A stretch of DNA of 64,000 nt from contig NZ_JALPRK010000001.1 in assembly GCF_023195895.1 (NCBI RefSeq), positions 62,001 to 126,000 on the forward strand, in the 5' to 3' direction. This document shows positions 53,380 through 60,844 of this stretch, piece by piece. The stretch is from Paenibacillus mellifer. GTDB lineage: Bacteria > Bacillota > Bacilli > Paenibacillales > Paenibacillaceae. The translations under genes and the position numbers were made by a program. Each line of letters starts with the position of its first letter. The stretch's first letter is position 1. The notes below the pieces were generated by a model. The model was given only the letters and a program-made list of their open reading frames with translations, made no database searches and was not told where the DNA came from.

Positions 53380-55314
53380 TTAACCGACACCGGCCGAGTC
53401 CGGCATCGGCGGATCGGTTGACTCCGCCTGCGAGTAGAGCTTGCGGTATTGGCCCGGGGTCAGGCCGGTTTCCTTCTTGAACTTGCGAATGAAGTTCGGT
53501 GTGTCGAGGTAGCCAACCCGCTGGATGATGTCCTTGAGCGGATCGTTGGTGGACGTCAGATCGTTCATGACCGCCATCATTCTTTTTTGCCAAATGTATT
53601 GGACGAAGTTGATCCCCATTTGGTCCTTGAAGGAGCGGCTGAAATAGGATACCGAAATCGAATATTTGCAGGAGATCGCCTCCAGGCTTAACGCATGATC
53701 CATATAGTTGCTGTCGATGTAGGCGATGATCCGGTCCATGAGGGAATGCTCTTCCTTGCGTTCGTTCTGCAGGGCCAGCTCGCAGATTCGGGAGGCCAGG
53801 CTAAGGAAGTGGCGCTCCAGCTCCTGCAAGGAATTAAACGCATCGGATCCGGGGATATCGGGGGTCCAGTCGCGAACGCCCATCTCCATTCCCGTGCGCA
53901 GAATCGCGTTCAGGATGTCGAAGCTGATGCAGCGCTTCATCTCGACGGTCAGATCGGGGCCCCGCAACACATTCATCGCCTCGCCAATCGTTTGGGCCGC
54001 GACCTCATAGCTGCCTTGCTTCAAGCTTTGGGACAGCTTCAGCAGCTCGTTCTTCGGCACCCAAGACGTTTCTTCCGGCGTTTGGGACAGCTTCTCGAAG
54101 AACGTGATGCTGCCGTGTCCGGCAAACATCCGCGATTCGAAAGCCGAGCAGGCTTCGATGAAGGATTGGTTCAATTGGTCGGGATCGTTGTAATAAGTAC
54201 CAACGCCGATCACGGGGTCGATGCGGAACCGCTCCAGCAGGTCGTCGTGAATACGATGCACGATCCGGCGGAATTGGTCGGGTCCGGACCAGGAATCGAC
54301 CTTATCGAAGCCGACGATCAGCGCGATCTGCCCCGGCTTGGGCAGCTCGACGCTGTACAGGCATGCACCGTAATCGGGGATCTCCGCCGCCGCCAGCCGG
54401 CCGATCATCGCTTGCCAATGATGACTGTCCAGCCTGCTCTTTGTTTCCTCATCTCGGCCGATGACCATGGCGAAATAATGAGCCTTAGTCAGGTCGATTT
54501 CCAGCGAGTGCAAAAGCTGCGGTACCAGGCTGCGGGCATTTCCGTATTTCAGCAGCATCAATAGAAAATGATTGCGCGCATACGGCTCCTGCAAATCGGC
54601 GCGCGAGCTGTACTCCTGCAGTGCCGTACGGATGCGGTCCAGTTCGTTGCCGGCTTTCCGCGGTTCAGCGGCTGGTCGCCCAGGCTTCGACTTGGAATCG
54701 GCGAACTCGAGGAGATCGTGGATCGGATGGAACTGGCGCCGGGCCAAGATCAAGGCGGCTGCGGTTCCGACGACCACCAGCACGGTCAAGAGCAGGATCA
54801 TCAAGCTGCGCAGGTGCAGCACGCTGCCTAGAAACTGGGAGCTGGGCATCAAAGTGACGTATTCCCATCCGTTCGTGTCCGACTTAACGGAAACGACGGA
54901 ATGCGGTACCCCGCCCAAATCGACGCTGTGGATGCCTGTTGAAAGCGTAAACATTTTTTGCAGGTCCGATCCCTGAAGCGGCTGTTCTTGGTTGTTGTTG
55001 GAGGCCATAACCTGCCCGTTGTTATCGAAAATATAGGAAGATCCTTCGTAGTTGCCGAGAATCGTATCGATCAGTCCGGTCAATTCCGACTTCCGGATTA
55101 AGTACATTAATGTCCCATGCGGATTCGGATTGTTGGGCGTAATGGGAACGAGATAGGCCAAGACCGACTGCTGCATCGTTCCGTTTTGGTTGAGCATTTC
55201 GGTTGGCTGAATGACGGGAAATTTGACGGAGTTCAGATCCTCGACCAGTTTTGGTCCTTCCCAGTCCAGAAAATGATGCCGGGCGGCACGGTATTCGCTA
55301 GCGATCCCGGCCAC
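53380..55314 (-). pseudogene. AraC-type membrane regulator, truncated at the 5' end
   Basis: The remaining frame has 644 codons. It contains the second half of an extracellular Cache-like domain (VLAYLVPITPNNPNPHGTLM, SSYIFDNNGQVMASNN), a membrane helix (about 170-192, LRSLMILLLTVLVVVGTAAA), a long cytoplasmic linker and a C-terminal AraC helix-turn-helix (LSLEAISCKYSISVSYFSRS, GYLDTPNFIRKFKKETG). Intact Paenibacillus relatives are about 750 residues with an N-terminal membrane helix and a full Cache domain, both missing here. A stop codon precedes the frame at 55330-55332, and the sequence upstream belongs to a redoxin gene tail on the other strand. Without the first helix the protein would be mis-inserted. 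The AraC domain itself is intact. Confidence 0.75.
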
Positions 55315-55473
55315 TCGGCGCTCCGCCGGTTAACGGACGCCGGCATCCCGCTAGGGAGCGGGGGCTTCCCGCACCTGTTTGCGCTGGACCGCGAGGGGAA
55401 AATTCGTTACGTGCAGTCCGGCTATAAGCCGGGGAGCGGAAAGGAAGCGCTGCAGGTATTAAGCGACTTGTAG
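55300..55473 (+). pseudogene. Redoxin/TlpA-like C-terminal fragment
   Basis: The forward frame from about 55300 reads DPGHSALRRLTDAGIPLGSG then GFPHLFALDREGKIRYVQSG and KEALQVLSDL, stop at 55471-55473. FPHLFALDREGKIRY resembles the cis-Pro strand and C-terminal helix of thioredoxin-fold TlpA/redoxin proteins. The CxxC active site and the N-terminal two-thirds are absent; upstream sequence belongs to the opposing AraC-type gene. It therefore seems to be the 3' end of a gene whose 5' part was lost in the same event that truncated that regulator. Confidence 0.6.
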
Positions 55474-55546
55474 CGGTACACACTTAGCCGTACAAATTGA
55501 CGACAGGTTTGCGCCGATGGCCGCGCAAGCCAAGGGAGGAGCGCAA

Positions 55547-56584
55547 ATGAGCCGGAACTATGTGGTGGCGGGATATATCAGCGACCGCCATCTCCCTGAG
55601 CTGACGAAGGAAGATTTGATGAAGCTGACTCACCTGAATATCGCCTTCGGACATGTGAGAGAGGACCGGATCGAAACGGGACATCTGCAGAATTTGGGGC
55701 TGCTGCCCGAATTGAAACGGGATCATCCCGGACTGACGGTCCTGCTGTCCGTAGGCGGTTGGAGCGCCGGCGGCTTCTCGGAAGCCGCCTCGACGGAAGC
55801 CGGCCGTCAGGCGATGGCCGAGTCGGCGGTTCGGGTCGTCACGGAGCATGCTTTTGACGGGGTCGATCTGGACTGGGAGTACCCCTGCTATGCCGAGGCG
55901 GGCATAGCCGCCCGTCCGGACGATAAGGCGAATTTCACGCGGCTGCTGCGGACGATGCGGGAGGCGCTGGACCGGCATGGCGAACGGGACGCCCGCCATT
56001 ATGGCCTGACGATCGCCGCCGGGGCGGACCAATATTACATCGACGGCACGGAGATGGCCGAGGTCCAGCGTTACCTCGATTTCGTACAGTTGATGACCTA
56101 AGACATGCGCGGCGGCTTCCAGACGTTGACCGGGCACCACACCAATCTGTATACAGGTACAGGGGACCTGTTCCGCATCAGCGTCGACGCTTCGGTGAAC
56201 CTGTTCGTCCGGGCCGGGGTGCCGAAGGAGAAAATCGTCATCGGCGCGGCGTTTTATTCCCGCATGTGGAAGGACGTGCCGAACGTCAACCGCGGACTGC
56301 ATCAAATGTCCCCCGGCCCGGGAGGCTACGGTCCGGACTTTACTGCGCTGACCGCCGAGTATATCGGCCGTAACGGATTTGTCCGCTACTGGGACGACGA
56401 GGCGAAAGCGCCGTATCTGTTCGACGGCCAAACGTTTATCTCGTACGACGATGAAACGTCGGTTCGTTGCAAATGCGAATACGTCAAGGCGCAGGAGCTG
56501 GCCGGCGTGATGTTTTGGGAGTACGGCTGCGACCGGACGCATCAGCTGCTGGACGCCTTACACCAAGGGCTCGCCAAACCGTAA
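55547..56584 (+). pseudogene. GH18 chitinase-like protein with premature stop
   Basis: The frame encodes a family 18 glycosidase of about 345 residues: NYVVAGYISDRHLPELTKED, LLSVGGWSAGGFSEA and the catalytic DGVDLDWEYP with acid Glu111. Codon 185 (56099-56101) is TAA. The context LMT-stop-DMRGG shows that it replaces the conserved Tyr of the MTYDMRG motif, which helps form the active site. After the stop the same frame continues to KTERHQ-like DRTHQLLDALHQGLAKP with no further damage, so one base change inactivates the gene. ATG 55547 follows GGGAGGAGCG. No signal peptide is seen. A sequencing error or a strain-specific mutation are both possible. Confidence 0.82.
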
Positions 56585-56610
56585 ACGAGAGCCCCGATCG
56601 CCGAAACTCA

Positions 56611-56677
56611 AAAAGCCTCATGCTTCGACGAACAGTCCCCGTAACGAAAGGGATCGCGGAGCATGGGGCTTTTTTTC
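56611..56677. terminator. Terminator after the GH18 pseudogene
   Basis: AAAAGCCTCATGCT pairs, with one mismatch, with AGCATGGGGCTTTT across a long loop, followed by more T residues. It can also limit transcription from the opposing yvrJ-like gene. Confidence 0.7.
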
Positions 56678-56773
56678 TGACATCAAATGTTCTAACTTTG
56701 CCAGGCCCGTCATAGATATAAATAGGGGTGTTTTTTGCCCGCTTCCGCGGTACAACCTTCGGCCTGCGAATTT

Positions 56774-56998
56774 TCACAGTTTCCTAGATTCTTTATTGCC
56801 GGAGGCTCCGGAGGGCTGCCGGTCTTCGTCCAGAATGGCGTCCAGCCGCTGCACCTCCTCGGAGAGGGCCTGCAGGGAAACTTCGATTTTGCCCAGTTTA
56901 TCGCCGACGGTTTGCAGCACATATTTGATCAGGATGAAGCAAAGCGTGACCGGAAAACCTACATTGGCAACCAACGACACAATATCCGCGACCTGCAT
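56774..56998 (-). CDS. YvrJ family small membrane protein
   Basis: The 74-residue protein has one hydrophobic segment (VSLVANVGFPVTLCFILIKY, about residues 7-26) and a helical tail rich in Glu, Lys and Leu (DKLGKIEVSLQALSEEVQRL). VANVGFP followed by such a tail is typical of YvrJ proteins, which are usually about 45-50 residues; this one has an extra charged C-terminus. The function is unknown. AAGGAGG precedes ATG 56998. It is divergent from the sigO-like and rsoA-like genes, as yvrJ is associated with the SigO-RsoA genes in B. subtilis. A holin-like small protein is an alternative reading. Confidence 0.72.
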   Translation of the reverse strand: MQVADIVSLVANVGFPVTLCFILIKYVLQTVGDKLGKIEVSLQALSEEVQRLDAILDEDRQPSGASGNKESRKL

Positions 56999-57033
56999 AA
57001 TTGTTACCTCCTTGGATTTTTTGGGCCCTTCAC

Positions 57034-57146
57034 GATATGGGGAAAAAAAGTTTGCCTAGGTACAACCAAAATATAGAAAAAATGTTATAATCATAATTAC
57101 CTATATAAATTTGGTTGTGAAAACCCCCTTGAAAATTCCCTATACA
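57034..57146. promoter_or_regulatory. Mirrored divergent promoters between yvrJ-like and sigO-like genes
   Basis: Each direction has TTTGGTTGT (plus strand 57110-57118; minus strand 57070-57062). Exactly 22 bases further, each has a -10-like element directly preceded by TTCCC or TTTCCC: TATACA (plus, 57141-57146) and CATATC (minus, 57039-57034). Spacing from the second element to the ribosome binding site is also similar on the two sides. No good sigma-A -35/-10 pair fits. The shared pattern suggests that one alternative sigma factor, probably the one encoded here, reads both. Confidence 0.72.
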
Positions 57147-57177
57147 TAGAAGATGAAAATGAAAGGGGGAGGTAGTT

Positions 57178-57522
57178 TTGAAGGAACAACATACCGTGTA
57201 CGAGCAATACCGGAAAGAAGTTTATCGGATCGCATGGAGGGTTCAATACAGAGCGAGAGTCGTCAGAAAACGGGAATGTTCATTCAATGGAGTCGAGCCG
57301 GCCGTAACCTGCTTCACCTCATCTTCTGATAATAAAATCGTTGTGAGACAGCTGATCAACGCGCTTCCTTCCACGACGGGGAAAACGATCATCTCCAAGA
57401 TTTACTTGCAGGACAAAACGGAGGGGGAAGTCGCCCGCGAGTTGAATATGAGTCAGCAAGGGGTGAACAAATGGAAACGAAAGATGATCAAAGAGTTGTC
57501 CCGGATGATGATGAGTTCCTGA
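57178..57522 (+). CDS. SigO-like sigma factor, region 4 protein
   Basis: The 114-residue protein has a C-terminal sigma-70 region 4 helix-turn-helix (KTEGEVARELNMSQQGVNKW, about 83-102) and no recognisable region 2. B. subtilis SigO (about 176 residues) likewise supplies region 4 and depends on RsoA, a separate region-2-like protein, to form a working sigma factor. Here an RsoA-sized gene overlaps by 52 bp. The product is shorter than SigO. TTG 57178 follows GGGGGAGG. Divergent yvrJ and matching promoters support the assignment and autoregulation. An orphan ECF-like fragment is the alternative. Confidence 0.75.
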   Translation: MKEQHTVYEQYRKEVYRIAWRVQYRARVVRKRECSFNGVEPAVTCFTSSSDNKIVVRQLINALPSTTGKTIISKIYLQDKTEGEVARELNMSQQGVNKWKRKMIKELSRMMMSS

Positions 57523-57698
57523 ATTTGCTTCAAAAGGCCAGGGAAAACGATCCCGAATCGACGTTAAAGTTAATCGAGCTGTTTAAGGGCGACATTGTGC
57601 ATATAAGCAAGTTTATCCATATGTCCGAAGAGGACGCCGTTTCCGACATCATTCTCGAGTTTCTGGAGATGATCAAGAGGCAGGAAGAAGAGAAATGA
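57471..57698 (+). CDS. RsoA-like region 2 partner of the split sigma factor
   Basis: The 75-residue protein (EFLNLLQKARENDPESTLKL, GDIVHISKFIHMSEEDAVSD, ILEFLEMIK) resembles the helical region 2 of sigma factors, which contacts core RNA polymerase and the -10 element. The size is close to B. subtilis RsoA (79 residues), co-sigma of SigO. ATG 57471 lies inside the sigO-like gene with AAGGGG eight bases upstream. The 52-bp overlap implies co-translation of the two subunits. A strong terminator follows. Confidence 0.75.
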   Translation: METKDDQRVVPDDDEFLNLLQKARENDPESTLKLIELFKGDIVHISKFIHMSEEDAVSDIILEFLEMIKRQEEEK

Positions 57699-57712
57699 CG
57701 CACGAAACGAAC

Positions 57713-57753
57713 AAAAGTCGGTCAGGAAACCAATTCCTGATCGACTTTTTTTT
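57713..57753 (+). terminator. Terminator of the sigO/rsoA-like operon
   Basis: AAAAGTCGGTCAGGAA pairs, with one wobble, with TTCCTGATCGACTTTT around a 5-nt loop and runs into further T residues. Confidence 0.92.
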
Positions 57754-57844
57754 GAAACCGGTTGTGAACGGGGCGCCTGGATTTCCCTTATAGATGAGTA
57801 CGGCAAAAGGCTTTATCGGATAAAAGCATTGGGAGAAGGAAGCG

Positions 57845-58438
57845 TTAAACGGATAGAGTTTTTGATTCGCGGAAAAGCTCCTGGAATGCCCGCCGCGCGT
57901 AGTCTTGTTCCGCCAGTTTGTCTTGCACCTCCGTTTTCCAAACGGCGCTGTCGGCGGTTAAGGCCGCAAACCCATCCAAGCCGTACCAGGTCAGCAGACC
58001 CTCGCGAGTCACGCGGTACGCCACCGAACCTTCGTTGAAAATCACCGCCTCCAGGTTATCGATATAAGCGAAAGCCGCCGTTGCGCTGTATAGATAAGCC
58101 CGATCGCGATCGATTTCCGCCATCGGTGCCGAGGCATCCAGATTCACCTGCACCGTGAATACGTCCGGATCCAAGGCAAAGGAACGAATCGGCCCGAGCG
58201 GGAGGGAACGGAACAGCCCCGTCACTTTGGAGGCATTGCCCATGTAACGCGTTGCGTAATGGGAAGTACGGGCGATGTCATGGGTTAGGGGGCTATTCTG
58301 CGCCGCGTTATACTGGGCTTCCATCTGATCCTGGCGAGGAAGCGCGACACCTTCCACCACGCCAAAGCAGACCAGTCCGGCGAGGAGCAAGGCGAGTATG
58401 CCGATATTCCGACGTCTGAGGCGTTGCCGCGTCACCAT
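57845..58438 (-). CDS. DUF4825-type membrane-anchored protein
   Basis: The 197-residue protein has one N-terminal membrane helix (about 11-33, NIGILALLLAGLVCFGVVEG) and an extracellular domain with HYATRYMGNASKVTGLFRSL. That pattern, tyrosine, glycine-N-x-SKV and a following LP, matches DUF4825 domains, whose function is unknown. It is the third gene of a PadR-led operon, 6 bp after the frameshifted membrane protein gene. The group may form an envelope stress or antimicrobial-response unit of the kind often found behind PadR, but this is inference. Confidence 0.78.
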   Translation of the reverse strand: MVTRQRLRRRNIGILALLLAGLVCFGVVEGVALPRQDQMEAQYNAAQNSPLTHDIARTSHYATRYMGNASKVTGLFRSLPLGPIRSFALDPDVFTVQVNLDASAPMAEIDRDRAYLYSATAAFAYIDNLEAVIFNEGSVAYRVTREGLLTWYGLDGFAALTADSAVWKTEVQDKLAEQDYARRAFQELFRESKTLSV

Positions 58439-58444
58439 TGCTGT

Positions 58445-59103
58445 TCACCCGCTTCGTGTTTCGAAATCAACGTACGTCTGGAAAGCCAGCGGAATCAAGA
58501 TCGTGAGAAACGGCTTGGCGTATTGGATGCCTAGTACGGTTAACTGATACGGACCGCCGATTTTCACTTGATAGCCAAACCAGATATTGCTGCCGAACCG
58601 GAGGGCCGTGATCGCAAGCACGGTGACAAGGATGAACAGGCCCCACAGCAGCCACACGATTCGGCTTCGACGGCGGGCCCTCTCGATATTGCGCGGTGAA
58701 GTTGCTTCAAGCGCGTTGCCGCGCCAGACGAAGTTCAGCGCCAGATAAAGGATTCCAAGCAATAGAACGAGCACCAAGAGCAAGAAGCTTAGCGGCGTGC
58801 GTTCGATCATGCGTAAAGGAATGGTGAAAATCCACAAAATGGCGTAAAAAACAGCACTCTTTGCAAGAGCTCCAGACGATAGCGGTTCACATAGATTAAC
58901 GGATGCTGGTCAATCAGCCCGTCGATGCGGGTTAAGCTGGCCGTGGCAGCTTGGACGGCTTGTTCGTAATCCATACCGCCGGCCATGAAATCGGAGGCCT
59001 TGGCTTCCAGGTTACCGACGATTTCCTCCTTCAGCTCACGGATACGTCCGGTTGCCGGGTAACCGGCAAATAAGCGGTCCACATGTTTTTGCAGCGGATT
59101 CAC
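58445..59103 (-). pseudogene. Permease-prefix-domain membrane protein, frameshifted or -1 recoded
   Basis: From GTG 59103 the frame reads MNPLQKHVDRLFAGYPATGR and ELKEEIVGNLEAKASDFMAG, a helical permease prefix domain of about 85 residues. After QRVLFF it hits a run of six T (plus-strand A run 58846-58851), where the coding signal moves to the -1 frame: YAILWIFTIPLRMIER, then two to three membrane helices to the stop at 58445. Either one T was lost, or ribosomes slip back one base on G-TTT-TTT-A, a heptamer that allows -1 slippage. The joined product would be about 219 residues. GTG 59103 overlaps the padR stop by four bases. Confidence 0.75.
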
Positions 59104-59456
59104 GATGGGGATCCCTCCTGTTTCTCGATCAGAACGTCGATGATCTCGCGGGAGATTTTCCATGCCGACAAATTGGCTTTGTAAACCTCGGCTCCCGCAA
59201 GGGTGATATGGTAATATTTGCGCCGCCCGCCTAAGCTGCGATCTTCCCCCCAATAGGACTCGATCAGCCGCTGAGACTCCAATCGCTTTAAGCTGGTGTA
59301 GAGCGACGGCTCCTTCAATTCGTAACGCCCCTGGCTGATGACGGAAATGGATTTCATGATTTCATAACCGTAGTTATCTCCCTCCAGCAGCACCCGGAGA
59401 ATAATCGTATCGATATGGCCGCGGATCAAATCCCGGCTAATGGCGCTGTCGTTCAT
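59100..59456 (-). CDS. PadR family transcriptional regulator
   Basis: The 118-residue protein is a compact winged helix of the PadR family: DTIILRVLLEGDNYGYEIMK at the start, LKEPSLYTSLKRLESQRLIE as the recognition region and YYHITLAGAEVYK as the wing. PadR proteins repress operons for phenolic acid or antimicrobial response. It leads an operon with the prefix-domain membrane protein and the DUF4825 protein. The promoter spacer contains ACATA-N4-TATGT, a likely PadR operator, so autoregulation is expected. Confidence 0.93.
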   Translation of the reverse strand: MNDSAISRDLIRGHIDTIILRVLLEGDNYGYEIMKSISVISQGRYELKEPSLYTSLKRLESQRLIESYWGEDRSLGGRRKYYHITLAGAEVYKANLSAWKISREIIDVLIEKQEGSPS

Positions 59457-59477
59457 GCGTTCACCTCTTTATAAAAC

Positions 59478-59506
59478 AATGTAAAACATATTACTATGTG
59501 TGTCAA
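59478..59506 (-). promoter_or_regulatory. padR promoter with operator palindrome
   Basis: On the minus strand TTGACA (59506-59501) and TACATT (59483-59478) are 17 nt apart. The spacer contains ACATA-N4-TATGT (plus 59486-59499), resembling the ATGT/ACAT sites of PadR regulators. Confidence 0.82.
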
Positions 59507-59624
59507 GGTAGTTGAAGTTGGTTGGAGGCAGTTGATCCTGAAGCACTCCGGTCGTTTTAGGGTTGCGGTCCCCCCGGGAACCTGTTGTAAGATAGATAGA
59601 CTGGAAAAAAGGAGGGGAAATGAA

Positions 59625-60332
59625 ATGGATCGAGGCAACCAACCTGCTTCCGTGCTGAATCATACCATTCAGCCCGGCGAACGGATGACTTTCGGCTCGT
59701 ACCCGCAGTCAGCCGACGGGGAAGTACGGCCTATCGAATGGCGGGTTCTCCAAAACGCGGGAAGCGAGTTGTTTCTGTTGAGCGAGGAGATCTTGGATTG
59801 CAAGCGATATCACGGGAAGAGCGCAGATATTTCGTGGCGTGATGCGGTGGATACCACTTGGCGCGATTGCGATTTGCGGCAATGGTTGAACGAGGAGTTC
59901 TACAATACCGCTTTTCGCTCCGAAGAGCAGGAGTTGATCCAAACGTCTCTTTGTGCGGATAACGGGGAAGAGAGTCCGGATACGGAGGACAAGGTGTTTC
60001 TGCTTAGCGTCACGGAGATTAAGGAGTTAACCCCCGTCCTCGGCAAAGCGTGGTTGACCGCCGTAGGGACGGACTACGCGAAATTGAAGAAGCCCGACGG
60101 CTGCAGCCTCTACGTATACGATAAGAATGAGAATGACAATTATGTTTTGCGAAACGGCAAGGAGGAGGGCTGTTCCTGGTGGTGGCTGCGCACGCAGGGC
60201 AATAAGCCTTCGCGCGCTCAATTTATCGGTCCCGGGCGGAGTATCCGCAGTTATGCCAATGTCAGTCTGGCGCGAGACGGCGTGCGGCCGGCGATCAGGT
60301 TGAGTTTAGGGCGAGGAACATTGGGAACATGA
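59625..60332 (+). CDS. DUF6273-type protein
   Basis: The 235-residue soluble protein contains MTFGSYPQSADGEVRPIEWR, DLRQWLNEEFYNTAFRSEEQ and CSWWWLRTQGNKPSRAQFIG, ending GVRPAIRLSL. This series is typical of DUF6273, a domain related to formylglycine-enzyme-like C-type lectin folds and often found in surface or phage-associated proteins. Function is unknown. ATG 59625 lies after GGAGGGG; no signal peptide is present. It is a single gene, divergent from padR. Confidence 0.82.
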   Translation: MDRGNQPASVLNHTIQPGERMTFGSYPQSADGEVRPIEWRVLQNAGSELFLLSEEILDCKRYHGKSADISWRDAVDTTWRDCDLRQWLNEEFYNTAFRSEEQELIQTSLCADNGEESPDTEDKVFLLSVTEIKELTPVLGKAWLTAVGTDYAKLKKPDGCSLYVYDKNENDNYVLRNGKEEGCSWWWLRTQGNKPSRAQFIGPGRSIRSYANVSLARDGVRPAIRLSLGRGTLGT

Positions 60333-60378
60333 TGCTAAGATCGATCTTTTACCGCGGGGTCCCGGTGTACTCGTACCG

Positions 60379-60568
60379 TTCCTAACGGAACGTAGAGCCC
60401 TTATTTGGTGGGAAAACATGTGGCTGAAATTCTAACGGATTCAGATGACGTTATTTGACTCAAATGAACCGCAGCGGGCTTGGTTTGCGTCCAATAACGC
60501 CCCTACGTTCCGTTAGAACGGGAAATAGCGCGGGAAATGGACATTAGCGTCATCTGGTTCCGTTAGAA
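60379..60568. repeat. Cluster of four TTCTAACGGA repeats, two in each direction
   Basis: Four copies of a 28-nt element with consensus close to TTCTAACGGA-N3-AGATGACG, ending TTATTTG, lie in the 512-bp gap between the DUF6273 and lacI-type genes. Copies 60379-60407 and 60430-60457 run forward, 60491-60518 and 60541-60568 in reverse. The first and third copies match each other best (GGAACGTAG), as do the second and fourth (CAGATGACG), so the cluster is a large nested inverted repeat. Within each pair the starts are 51 and 50 bp apart. The rest of the gap holds the lacI promoter and nothing else I recognise. Confidence 0.85.
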
Positions 60569-60758
60569 CCACGGCGCAGCAACAAGTGGCGGGAAGTGTG
60601 CCGAGTAACAGGGCAACGTTAACGCCGATACCGGACTCAGAAGGGATATACGGTACGTATCTAACATACGAAACCGAACACTAGGCTAGCCCCATGCGCA
60701 ACCGGACCCAAAGGGATAATGGTGAAAAGACGGAAAAAGGCTCCATGAAGCCTCAAGT

Positions 60759-60829
60759 TTGTAAGCGCTTCAAAAAACTCTTGTATTCCAAAATACCCCT
60801 TGTTATAATCGCATTGAAAAGCTTTTCAA
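60759..60829 (+). promoter_or_regulatory. lacI-type gene promoter with cre-like site and operator
   Basis: TTGTAT (60781-60786) and TATAAT (60804-60809) are 17 nt apart. A near-palindrome TTGTAAGCGCTTCAA (60759-60773) resembles a CcpA cre with one mismatch and lies upstream of the -35. TTGAAAAGCTTTTCAA (60814-60829) is a perfect palindrome just after the -10 and probably the LacI protein's own operator, since the same core occurs before the next gene. Confidence 0.8.
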
Positions 60830-60844
60830 ATCGAGGATGCCGAC

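Noticed and set aside
55117..55473. A complete forward gene from 55117 across the AraC/redoxin junction
   Set aside because: The first 60 codons are antisense to the AraC-type regulator; only the part after about 55300 resembles a protein family.
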